Source: JBKPCD01 sp046727175
GTDB lineage: Bacteria > Acidobacteriota > Vicinamibacteria > Vicinamibacterales > 2-12-FULL-66-21
NCBI GenBank assembly: GCA_046727175.1
Contig: JBKPCD010000229.1
Coordinates: 1 to 55,644, forward strand
Direction: 5' to 3'
Length of the DNA: 55,644 nt
The position numbers and the translations under genes were made by a program. Below are positions 26,317-35,600 of this stretch, one piece after another. The notes below the pieces were generated by a model. The model searched no databases. It saw nothing but the letters and a program-made list of their open reading frames with translations, and was not told the DNA's origin. The first letter of the stretch is position 1. Every line of letters begins with the position of its first letter.

Positions 26317-26879
26317 CCGTTCGATCTGCTCGCGCGGCTGATCGAGGCGCGACCGCGCGCGCTCTCGAAGGCAGAGCTTCACGATTATCTCTGGCCGGGA
26401 ACGTTCGTCACCGACGCGAGCCTGGGGATGCTCGTGACCGAGATCCGGGTGCGCTCGGCGATAGCGCGCAGCAACCGCGTTTCTTACGGACCCTGCATCG
26501 TTTCGGCTACGCATTCCAGGCCAGCGTTGCCCAGCTTGCCGCGGCCGCCCCGTCCGCGGCCGGTCGTACCGACGTCGTCTACTGGCTCGTCTCACCCTCG
26601 CGACAGATCGCGCTCGCGCCTGGCGAAAACCTGGTCGGACGTGACCCGCAGGCGGCGGTCTGGCTCGATTCACCGGCAGTATCTCGCCACCACGCGCGCA
26701 TCACCATCGGTGATCGCGTCATGGTCGAGGATCTGGGGAGCAAGAACGGCACACACGTTCGCGGGTGTGCAGTAACTGCCACCACTCCTCTCGACGACGG
26801 TGATGAGATCTGCTTCGGATCGATGAGGCCGACGTTTCGCGTGTGGACGACCTCGGGATCTACCGCAAGCGAGGCGTGA
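26317..26879 (+). pseudogene. winged-helix/FHA regulator relic
   Basis: Directly after the PIN stop, FDLLARLIEARPRALSKAEL, HDYLWPGTFVTDASLGMLVT is an OmpR/PhoB-type winged helix missing its beginning. A frameshift near 26455 leads to PRFLRTLHRFGYAFQAS, the wing end, then an FHA domain: ENLVGRDPQAAVWLDSPAVS, RHHARIT, VEDLGSKNGTHVRG, LDDGDEICFGS. FHA domains read phosphothreonine, so this regulator would have been a target of Ser/Thr kinases such as the relic next door. Confidence 0.72.
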
Positions 26880-27010
26880 ACATGCCCACACAGTCCTTCG
26901 GGTCTGGAAGTGGGGTGCCGCCTGATGTAGCGCGGGTCGTCGTCGACCCAACGTAGCCAAGTGAACTGAGTCGCGTCTGAAGATCGTCCGTGACACGCGC
27001 GCGCTCTTCT
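26860..27010 (-). pseudogene. sulfatase/TPR-type tail fragment
   Basis: A minus-strand frame overlapping the end of the FHA relic reads DDLQTRLSSLGYVGS then GGTPLPDPKDCVGMF and stops at 26860. LGYVGS followed by LPDPKD resembles the end of sulfatase domains that precede TPRs. It lies out of frame just after the kinase relic. Very short, so tentative. Confidence 0.35.
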
Positions 27011-27634
27011 GGGATGGTGGTGGGGTTGTCGATGCGAGCGTAGCCATCGGCGGGGGGTCCGCGGTCAGGATGGCTGCCATCAGGCTGGCATGGCTCCCAC
27101 CGGTAAACGCCTTGCGTCCGGTCGCCATCTCGTAAACGATGGCGCCGAAGGAAAACGCGCGCTCGCCTTGGCGAGGCCGAAGTCGAGCAGTTTGGCGCCC
27201 ATTCGCGTCAGCATGATGTTCGCGGGCTTCAAGTCACGATGCACGATGTCGTGGCGATGAGCGTGATCGAGCGCGTCGGCGATCTCGATGGCATAGCGGA
27301 GTACCTGCTCGAGCGACAGGGAACCGCGAGCAAGCCGCCGCTCCAGCGTCTCCCCTTCGAGATGCTCCATGACGAGGAACTCGGTCTCGTCCTGGAAACC
27401 GATGTCGAACAGCGCGCAGATGTGCGGATGGCTGAGGGCGGCAACGGCCTGCGCTTCGCGCTCGAAACGCCTGCGCCTGCCGCGGTCGCTCAGGATGTGG
27501 GCCGGCAGGATCTTGATCGCCACCTCGCGCTTCAGCCGCGTGTCCTTTGCGCGATACACCTCGCCCATTCCTCCGCGGCCGATGGCCTCGAGAATTTCAT
27601 ACGGACCAAGCCGGGCGCCGCGTACGGTTGTCAA
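27011..27634 (-). pseudogene. Ser/Thr protein kinase relic lacking activation segment
   Basis: From TTG 27634 the frame gives LGPYEILEAIGRGGMGEVYR, VAIKILPAHIL, MEHLEGETLERRLARG, HDIVHRDLKPANIML and LLDFGLAKA, all core Hanks motifs up to DFG. The next frame immediately reads FSFGAIVYEMATGRKAFTGG and SLMAAILTADPPPMATL. The activation loop, P+1 loop and APE motif (about 40 residues) are missing at the junction near 27160. The C-terminal sensor or TPR part is absent. Inactive. Confidence 0.78.
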
Positions 27635-27969
27635 GCCCTGTCGGGCGGACAGTCGGTCGGGCGCGGAGTCCCGGAGTTGTGTTGCTGTGGCGCGGCTTCT
27701 TTCGGACCCCGCCTGGGTGGGTATAACACCCAAACCTCGAACGGTTGAGCTGTTGGCTGGGTCGGACGAGACAAAGCACGCCGTCGACCGGCTGTTCAGT
27801 CTTTGACCCTTGCACGTTTTCCTGAGAAGCGATACCGTGACCGCCTCCAATTTCAGCGGTCACGACATGGATCTCCGGGCCGCGATATCGCTCCAGATCC
27901 ATTCCCTCGGACGCGCCCGCAACTCAGCTCGAGGCGGGGCAGCGTCCGCGTGAACGAAAGGCCGCAACT
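27635..27969. other. upstream region of the large three-gene operon
   Basis: No supported gene. The in-frame extension of the kinase relic (to 27850) lacks family signal. It should hold the promoter of the operon starting at 27970. No operator-like palindrome stands out. Confidence 0.4.
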
Positions 27970-30900
27970 GTGCCTACGATCACACTCAAGGACGAACAGG
28001 GACACGAACTGCTGAACACGAATCTGACGGGCGAGGGCCTCGGTAAGTACCTCAAGTCGGCTGTCTCGCTTCGTTCCGTTGTCTCGATTGCTCATCTTCT
28101 TTCAAAGCCGTTGTCGGATGCGAACGGCGCGCGCGAACTCGGGCTCGCGATCGACAAGGAGGTGCCCGTCGGCAAGAACAACGAGCTTTCACTCACCGTC
28201 GGCGCGAGCGTCAAGATCGGGCTCCACGAGTCGGGCAGCGAGATCTTCGCGGGTACCGATCTGCAGGCGCCTGTGGCGGTCCCGAACGGAACCGCCTTCA
28301 GCTCGCTGACACTCGAAGCGTTGCTCAAGGCAGGCCTCGCGGGCACGCAGGGCAGCATCGGGTTCGGCTTCCAGGCGGGCACTGCGCTTCGCTACGCCTA
28401 CTTCCACCCCTTCAACATCGTCGGCACCACACCCAGCGTCGCCGATTCGGTGAAGACGATGCTGTCGGCCGCCGTGTTTCCGGCAGACGCCGACGATCTG
28501 CAGCGGGTGCCGGTCGGCGCATTCGTCTCGCTTGCCGGGGAAGGGGAGCTGTCGTTCAGCGGGCAGGCGGCGCTGAGCTCGACGACGAGCCTGCTGGCGA
28601 CACCAGGGCTGCCCATCGTAGGAAGCGTCGCGGTCACCGCCAGGGCGACGGTCAACGTCGGCGCGGAGTGGACAGCCAGCGGCGAGTTCGAGCTCCGGCT
28701 GGCGAAGCCGGACCCGTCGAAGCTGCATCTCTCATTCCATCGACGCCGCGGACGGTCGCTGAGCGTGTCCGCGAAGGCGATGGCGGGCGTGTCGGCGACG
28801 GTCAAGGGGAAGGAACTTCTGGCGGCCCTGATGCGGGCGATCAGCGCGGATCCTGAGGCGGATCTGCTCACGTTGGTCAATGCAGGACTCGACGACGGCT
28901 CGATTGAAGCGATACAGCACGCGATTGCCGCAAGCATCGATCGATCGCTGACGTTGTCCGCGCAGCTGCAAGTGTCGGCGCTCGGCGACGACCAGGCGCT
29001 CTTCGCCTACGACGTCGACCTGGCACGCCTGGACGACGAGGGGAAGGCGGCGATCGGAGAGGCGTTGCACGGACACCTCTCCAAGATCGGAGAAGCGGCC
29101 GCGTCCGAAACAGGACCAATCCGACTCGTCGCGAGCGCGGCAAAGCAGCTGCGTGAACGCAAGACGTCGTGGCGAATCAACCTGCTGGGCATCCTGAACG
29201 TCGGGAGCTTCGTCGATCTGGTACGCGATGGCACCGTCACGTTCGATCCCGTGAGCGGGGCGCTTACCGCGGCCGACAACGTGATCTCGCGCCGGATTCG
29301 CGTCAAGGAAAGGCCGCTCGAGAGTGACAGCGAGAAGCTGCGCAAGGTCCTGTTCGAATCGCTCATGGTGACTGCGGCGTATCAGGCCAGTCGCGTGCTT
29401 GGTGCGACGCTGACGCTGACGGCCGAGCAGATGTATCTCGAGCAGCGCGGCAAGACGAAGCGGCAGGATCTCGAGGATCACTACCGCGCGCTGATCGCGC
29501 TCGGTTTGTGCAATGAGCTCGAGCGTGACGCCCGGCTCGGGATGGACTCCGACTTCGGCAGGTCGACGTTCGTCATCGAGAACCACTTCAGCTCCGCTGC
29601 GTGCGACGCGATGTTCCTCGACAGCGACGGCAAGCCGCACGCGAGGGAGCACTACGAGACGATTGCTCGCCAGGCGCTACTCACGCTTATCCCTGGCAAC
29701 GATCCGGCCCGCTCGTATCGCCGGCTTGCCCTCGAGGGGGATGCCACGTGGGAGCGCGTGCGGACGGCCGGCGGCGCCCTTGCTTCCCTCCTTCCCAGCC
29801 ACATCCGCAACGACGCGCTGCGCCTCGGCGTGGTGAGGGGTGACGTCTTCACGATCATCTGGTGGGCGAAGGCGATGAGCCGCGCCGCGGAGGAGCTCGT
29901 AGAGATGCGGACGTTCCTCGGTCAGCGAAACGCGGCGACGCTCGCGACCGACAAGGCGTTCGCGAAGGCGCGCTGGAAGCTATCGGACGCGCTCGCTGGC
30001 GTGGTCGCGCAGACCGAAGCGCGCTTCGACGATCCGTGGGACGTGCTCGCAATGGATGCCGCCGCGGCGCGTCTGGGCCGACTCGAAAGCGTGATCATCT
30101 CGACGCGCTTCGCCGCCAGCTACGCAGAGGCCGACGTGCTGGCAGCGACGCCGGCTCGTATGTCGCGGAGCATGCGCGCCGCAGCAGCTGCAGCGCCGTC
30201 CGAGCCTGCTGAGCGCGACTGGACGGCGGACGAGCGCGACCTGTTCGCTCATCACGTCGTCAACCTGCGCGAAGGCAGGCTCTCGACGAGCGGCAGCTTC
30301 AGCTCGTCGCCCGAACAGGTCGGACGAATCTTCACCGAGTTCATCCCGGAGTACGTGAAGGCCCAAAAGGCGCTCGGCCGGCCGGCGCGCATTCTGTTCT
30401 TCGCGCATGGCGGCCTCGTCGAAGAGCGCGAAGGGCTGCTCCCAGTGCTCGCGCGCCGACGGTTCTGGGAACTGAACGGCGTGTATCCCGTGTACGTCGT
30501 CTGGGAGACGGGACTGAAGGAAACGATCAGGGACATCCTCGGCAGCGTCGCTCCGACGAGAGACATAGGCGGCGCCCTGACGGATGTCGCGATCGAGAAG
30601 CTCGCCAGGAACCGCGGCAAGCAGGTCTGGGGTCAGATGAAGAAAAGCGCGGAGAAAGCTGCCGATCCGGATGGCGGCGGGCGTCTCGTCGCGGACCTCG
30701 CGGGCAAACTTTGGACGGCGACGAACGGCGAGATCGAGTTCCACGCGCTGGGTCACAGCGCGGGCTCCATCCTCCACGCCTATTTCCTGCCGCTGCTGGT
30801 CGCGCAGAAACCGGCGGGTGTTCCGCGCGTTGACGTGCGCACGCTCCACTTCCTCGCGCCGGCAATCACGACGGATCTCTTCAAGGGCCGTCTCAAGAAG

Positions 30901-32640
30901 CTGATTGGTCAGGGCCAGCCGATCACGCGGCTCACGACATATACGATGTCCGACGAGCTCGAGCAGTCTGACAGCTCGCTCAAGCCGTACGGCAAGTCGC
31001 TCCTGTATCTCGTGAGCAACGCGTTCGAGGACGCGGTGCCCACACCGATTCTCGGTCTGCAGAAAAGCCTGAAGCAGGATCTGCAGCTGATTCGGTTCTT
31101 CGGCCTTGCCGGGACCGAGAAAGTCGCCGACATCGTTGTCTCGGGGACGCCCGACGGCGCGCCGCTCAGCGCGCGTTCGCAGTCGATTGCGCACAGCGGA
31201 TTCGACAACGACGTGGCGACGATGACGAGCGTCATCCGTCGCGTGCTCGACGGTCCCGACACACAAGCGGTGACCGATTACTTCGAGGAGAGCATACCCG
31301 GATTCGCTCGCGCCGCAGTGGGCATCGCAGCTGCCGCACAGGCCCATGGGTCGGCCCGCGCGGCGGGCGCCATTCCGGCGCGCGCAGCGGCAGTGCGTGC
31401 GGCAAGCCGCCGGAAGAAGTGGACGGTGATGGTCTGGATGGCCGGCGACAACAACCTCGAGTCCTTCGGCGAGAAGGACATCGCGGAGATGAAGCGCGTC
31501 GGCTCGAACGACGACGTGAACATCGTCGTGCAGTTCGACAGCATGAAGGACGACCACACGCGCCGGTACGAGGTGACGTCGGGGAGTGATGTCGAGGCGG
31601 ACATCGTGCAGGAGCTCGGCGAAACGAATACAGGCGACCCGCTGGTAGCAATCGATTTCTTCAGGTGGGCGATCGAGCGGTACCCCGCTGAGCGGCTGCT
31701 CGGTGTCATTTGGAACCACGGCGCCGGCATCGACGATACGGACATCTACGCGCGCTCGGCACCCCGGAGCGTCGAGGGCTCGCGTGGAGTGGTCAGGGCG
31801 GGGATGAACGGCGAGCGCAGCCTCGTGCGGCGTGCGTTGTCGAGCCGTCACCGGCGAGCGCTTTTCGGTACCACCATCGCGCAGGCGACACAAGACCGCG
31901 CGATCGCGTTCGACGACACGTCGCGGGATTTCCTCGACAATGTCGAGCTGAAGAGAGTGCTCGCCGAGGTCCAGCGGCAGACGAAGCGCACGTTCGACGT
32001 GCTGGGCTTCGACGCATGTCTGATGAACATGATCGAGGTTGCCTATCAGCTCAAAGGCACCTCGCAGGTGGTCGTCGGATCGGAGGAGCTCGAGCCGGGC
32101 GAGGGGTGGCCCTACGATCGCGTGCTCGAGACCATTTCCGCCAACCCCAAGATCACCGCATCCGAGCTCGGATCGCGCATCGTCGATTTGTACGTCGAGT
32201 CGTACCGCGAGGACAGCGTCACGCAGTCGGCGTTCGATCTCGAACACCTCGACGGAGCGGCCGACGCCGTTGATGCGCTGGCGAAGGCGTTGACCAAAGC
32301 GATCAAGGACCCGGCGGAGTTCACTGCCGTTTCGAAGGCGCTCAACGCCACGCAGCGGTTCGACACGGCCGATTTCGTCGATCTCGGGCACTTCTGCCAG
32401 GAGCTCTCGAAGCGGTCGAAGGCCGCGAGCGTGAAGAGCGCCGCGAAAGCGACCGTGGATGCGCTCGAGTCGCGCGGAGGGTTCGTGCTGGCCGAGCGAC
32501 ACCGCGGCGCGAGCGTCAGCAACGCGAGCGGCGCGTCAATCTACTTCCCGCGCGGGCCCGTGAACAAGGCGTACAGCAGATTGGATTTCGCGAAGAGGGT
32601 CGGTTGGCGCGGATTCCTCGACGCGTTCCACAAGGCGTAA
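27970..32640 (+). CDS. operon gene A: beta-rich N-terminus, alpha/beta-hydrolase and C11/clostripain-like peptidase
   Basis: 1556 residues from GTG 27970, no signal peptide. Residues 1-270 are rich in alternating polar/apolar strands with many Gly, Ser and Ala (for example FVSLAGEGELSFSGQAAL) and match no family I know. Residues 270-790 are mostly helical. A hydrolase domain follows: RILFFAHGGLVEEREG (about 808), the nucleophile elbow ALGHSAGS with Ser930 and a candidate His1075 (IAHSGFDND). An Ala-rich linker leads to the C11 peptidase: KKWTVMVWMAGDNNLESF (1149), VIWNHGAG with His1250, LGFDACLMNM with Cys1350, GSEELEPGEGWPY after it. An Arg-rich insert separates His and Cys. Gene B begins 22 bp downstream. 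Confidence 0.85.
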   Translation: MPTITLKDEQGHELLNTNLTGEGLGKYLKSAVSLRSVVSIAHLLSKPLSDANGARELGLAIDKEVPVGKNNELSLTVGASVKIGLHESGSEIFAGTDLQAPVAVPNGTAFSSLTLEALLKAGLAGTQGSIGFGFQAGTALRYAYFHPFNIVGTTPSVADSVKTMLSAAVFPADADDLQRVPVGAFVSLAGEGELSFSGQAALSSTTSLLATPGLPIVGSVAVTARATVNVGAEWTASGEFELRLAKPDPSKLHLSFHRRRGRSLSVSAKAMAGVSATVKGKELLAALMRAISADPEADLLTLVNAGLDDGSIEAIQHAIAASIDRSLTLSAQLQVSALGDDQALFAYDVDLARLDDEGKAAIGEALHGHLSKIGEAAASETGPIRLVASAAKQLRERKTSWRINLLGILNVGSFVDLVRDGTVTFDPVSGALTAADNVISRRIRVKERPLESDSEKLRKVLFESLMVTAAYQASRVLGATLTLTAEQMYLEQRGKTKRQDLEDHYRALIALGLCNELERDARLGMDSDFGRSTFVIENHFSSAACDAMFLDSDGKPHAREHYETIARQALLTLIPGNDPARSYRRLALEGDATWERVRTAGGALASLLPSHIRNDALRLGVVRGDVFTIIWWAKAMSRAAEELVEMRTFLGQRNAATLATDKAFAKARWKLSDALAGVVAQTEARFDDPWDVLAMDAAAARLGRLESVIISTRFAASYAEADVLAATPARMSRSMRAAAAAAPSEPAERDWTADERDLFAHHVVNLREGRLSTSGSFSSSPEQVGRIFTEFIPEYVKAQKALGRPARILFFAHGGLVEEREGLLPVLARRRFWELNGVYPVYVVWETGLKETIRDILGSVAPTRDIGGALTDVAIEKLARNRGKQVWGQMKKSAEKAADPDGGGRLVADLAGKLWTATNGEIEFHALGHSAGSILHAYFLPLLVAQKPAGVPRVDVRTLHFLAPAITTDLFKGRLKKLIGQGQPITRLTTYTMSDELEQSDSSLKPYGKSLLYLVSNAFEDAVPTPILGLQKSLKQDLQLIRFFGLAGTEKVADIVVSGTPDGAPLSARSQSIAHSGFDNDVATMTSVIRRVLDGPDTQAVTDYFEESIPGFARAAVGIAAAAQAHGSARAAGAIPARAAAVRAASRRKKWTVMVWMAGDNNLESFGEKDIAEMKRVGSNDDVNIVVQFDSMKDDHTRRYEVTSGSDVEADIVQELGETNTGDPLVAIDFFRWAIERYPAERLLGVIWNHGAGIDDTDIYARSAPRSVEGSRGVVRAGMNGERSLVRRALSSRHRRALFGTTIAQATQDRAIAFDDTSRDFLDNVELKRVLAEVQRQTKRTFDVLGFDACLMNMIEVAYQLKGTSQVVVGSEELEPGEGWPYDRVLETISANPKITASELGSRIVDLYVESYREDSVTQSAFDLEHLDGAADAVDALAKALTKAIKDPAEFTAVSKALNATQRFDTADFVDLGHFCQELSKRSKAASVKSAAKATVDALESRGGFVLAERHRGASVSNASGASIYFPRGPVNKAYSRLDFAKRVGWRGFLDAFHKA

Positions 32641-32662
32641 TAAGGATTCGTTGGAGCAGCTG

Positions 32663-35600
32663 ATGGCGACTTTGAAGGTCAACGGAGTACGGGATCGAAA
32701 CCTGACGTCCGAGCTCGGACGCGGACTTCCGAAGGGCAAGGTCGTTGTCAAGGACGCTGCACGCGTTCAGACGGCCCGCGCAGGTGGTCCCCAGCTGTCG
32801 CTCGAGGGGCTGCAGCCCGACGATGTGGTGGAGATCGAGCTGCAGGATGGATTGCGGATCTGGACGCGCGTCGAGGACGTGCCGCGCGATTTTGGGCGCC
32901 GATCGCAGCGAAGTCGGATCACCGACGAGGCGATCCAGATCCCGTCCGAGCTGACCATCGGTCCTGCGAGTCGATCGCTGGGCGGCTGGGCGATCAAAGC
33001 GCTGAAGGTCGTCGGCGTCGACGTGGAGGAGAAGATCACCGACTTCGTGACAGCTCATGTGGAGGGGCAGCTCCAGCCCGGGCCGGGCCTTTATCGATGT
33101 GCGGTGGACGATCCGATGCGCCTCTTGCCGGTCTCCTCCCTCGACGGCAAGGGTCCCGTCCTCGTTTTTCTGCACGGCACCGCGTCCTCGACGTCGGGCA
33201 GCTTCTCGGGGCTGTGGACCGTGCAGGACGGCAGCCTGATCAAACCGCTGTTCAACTACTACGACGGTCGCGTGCTCGCGTATCAGCACCGCACGCTGAC
33301 CGAGAGTCCGATCGAAAACGCGCTTGCCCTCACGAGGTCGCTTGCGGAACTGATCGCGCCGGAAACCGAAGTGCACGTCGTCTCCCATTCACGGGGCGGG
33401 CTCGTGGGCGAGCTCCTGGCGCGCGGGATGCGCGTGGGCGCCGCGCCATTCACGCCGGACGAGCTCGCGTTGTTCGACGACGAGGCGCGCGCGCGGGATC
33501 GTGCAGCGCTCGAAGCGCTCTCCGCTGCACTCGAGCCGACACGGATACGGCTCACGAGGTTCGTCCGCGTGGCGTGCCCGGCGCGCGGGACGACGCTCGC
33601 CGATCGACGACTCGATCGCTACTTTTCCGTACTCGTGAACCTCGTGTCGCTGATCCCGGGGCTGAAAGCCAACCCGATCTACGACGCGCTCACCAACCTG
33701 CTGGCGGGCGTGCTCAAGAAGCGGACGGATCCCGAGGAGCTCCCCGGCATCGAGGCGATGATGCCGATCTCGCCGCTCGTGCGCATGCTGAACAACCCGG
33801 ACGTACGCACGACCGCCGACCTTCACGTGCTCGGCGGCGACCTGGCCGGTGCCGGCGTCTTCGGGCGCCTCAAGACGCTCGTCACCGACTTCTACTACCG
33901 CGACGACCACGACATCGTCGTCAACACGCCGGCGATGCTCGGGGGGATCGAGCGGGCGGCGCCGGTTCGGTATTGGATAGACACCGGCGATCAGGTCACG
34001 CACTTTCATTACTTCATGCGGCCGGACACAGCCCGACGACTCGCCTCAGCGCTTACCGGATCGAGCACCGAGTACCGGACTCTGAAGGCAAGGCCATCGG
34101 CTGTGACGTCAGACGATTACAGGAAGCGCGCGGCGCTGTCGCAGCCGGTCGTGTTCGTGCTGCCTGGAATCATGGGTTCGCAGCTCACGGTGGACGATCG
34201 CCCCGTTTGGATGAACATCCTCGAGCTCGCGCGCGGCGGCATGTCACTCCTCGCGGCTAAGAACGCCGTCAAGGCGACGGGACTGCTGACGGACGGATAT
34301 GCTGCGCTGTGCGATCACCTCAAAGCGACGCACGAGGTCGTCCCGTTTCCATACGACTGGCGGCAGTCGCTCGAACATGCCGCAGACAATTTACGCGTGG
34401 CGCTGGATGCGATGCTGCCGCTCGCCGAGGCCGCGAAGCAGCCGGTTCGCCTGCTCGCCCACTCCATGGGCGGGCTCGTGGTGCGAACGATGCTGGCGGA
34501 CAAGAAGGGTCAGCAGACGTGGGCGCGGATGTGCGCGCACTCCGGCGCACGCTTGATCATGCTCGGCACGCCGAACGGCGGCTCGCACGCGATTCCCGCG
34601 ATGCTCATCGGCCGCGACGCGCTCGTGAAGAAGCTCGCGCTCGTCGATCTTCGGAACGATCATGCCGGCCTTCTCGAGACAATCGCGGGCTTCGACGGCG
34701 TGCTGAACCTGCTGCCGCATGCAGGCGGCAGCCTTGACTTCTTTGATCGCAAAGTGTGGGAGCGCCTCCTCGAGCTCGACGCTCCTCAAACCCGCGGCCT
34801 CTTCGGATCGACCATTGCAACCGCGAAGTCTGCAGGATTCCGGTGGGCGCTGCCCGCCGAGGCCGCGCTGGATCGCGCGCGCAAGCTGGCGGCGGTCGTG
34901 CGCGAGAGTCCGCTGGATCCGGCTCGTGTCGTGTTCGTCGCGGGCGCCGCCGATGAAACCGCGTGTGATTTCGCCATCGACGAGAGCGCACCTTCGGGCC
35001 GGAGAGTGACGGTCATTGCGACGCCCCGCGGCGACGGGCGTGTGCTCTGGGACACCGGCATTCCGAAAGGCATCCGCACGTTCTACATGGACACGGTCCA
35101 TGGGGACATGGCGAACGACAAACGCCATTTCGCGGCCATTCTCGACCTGCTGAACACCGGCACGACCTCGAAGCTGCCGACGGCTCCACGCGCCGCTCGT
35201 GACGCGGCCGAGACATTCGAGATGCGCGATCCGCTGCCCGCCATGGTGCCTGACGAAGCGGAGCTCGTGTCCGCGGCATTGGGTGGGCGGCGCGAGAAAG
35301 TCGAGGTCAAACCGGAGGACACGCGCATCGCCATCCGGATGCTCCACGACAATCTCACGAATGCCAGGTTCCCTGTGCTCGTCAGCCACTACCGGTACGA
35401 CGTGATCGTCGCGGCCGAAGCGTACCTGGACAGACGACTCGGCGGTCGCCTCTCGGAGCTTCTGCGCATGGAGCTCTACCCCGGCCCGATCAACACGGGC
35501 GTCGTGGTCCTCAACGACCCGCCGCCGGGCGATCTGTCGATCCACCCGGGGGCAATCGTCGCCGGCCTCGGCACCGTGGGCGAGCTGACACCGGGATCCT

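Noticed and set aside
29980..32502. Long 840-codon minus-strand open frame opposite gene A
   Set aside because: Shadow caused by high-GC codon usage. The plus strand has clear protease and hydrolase motifs.
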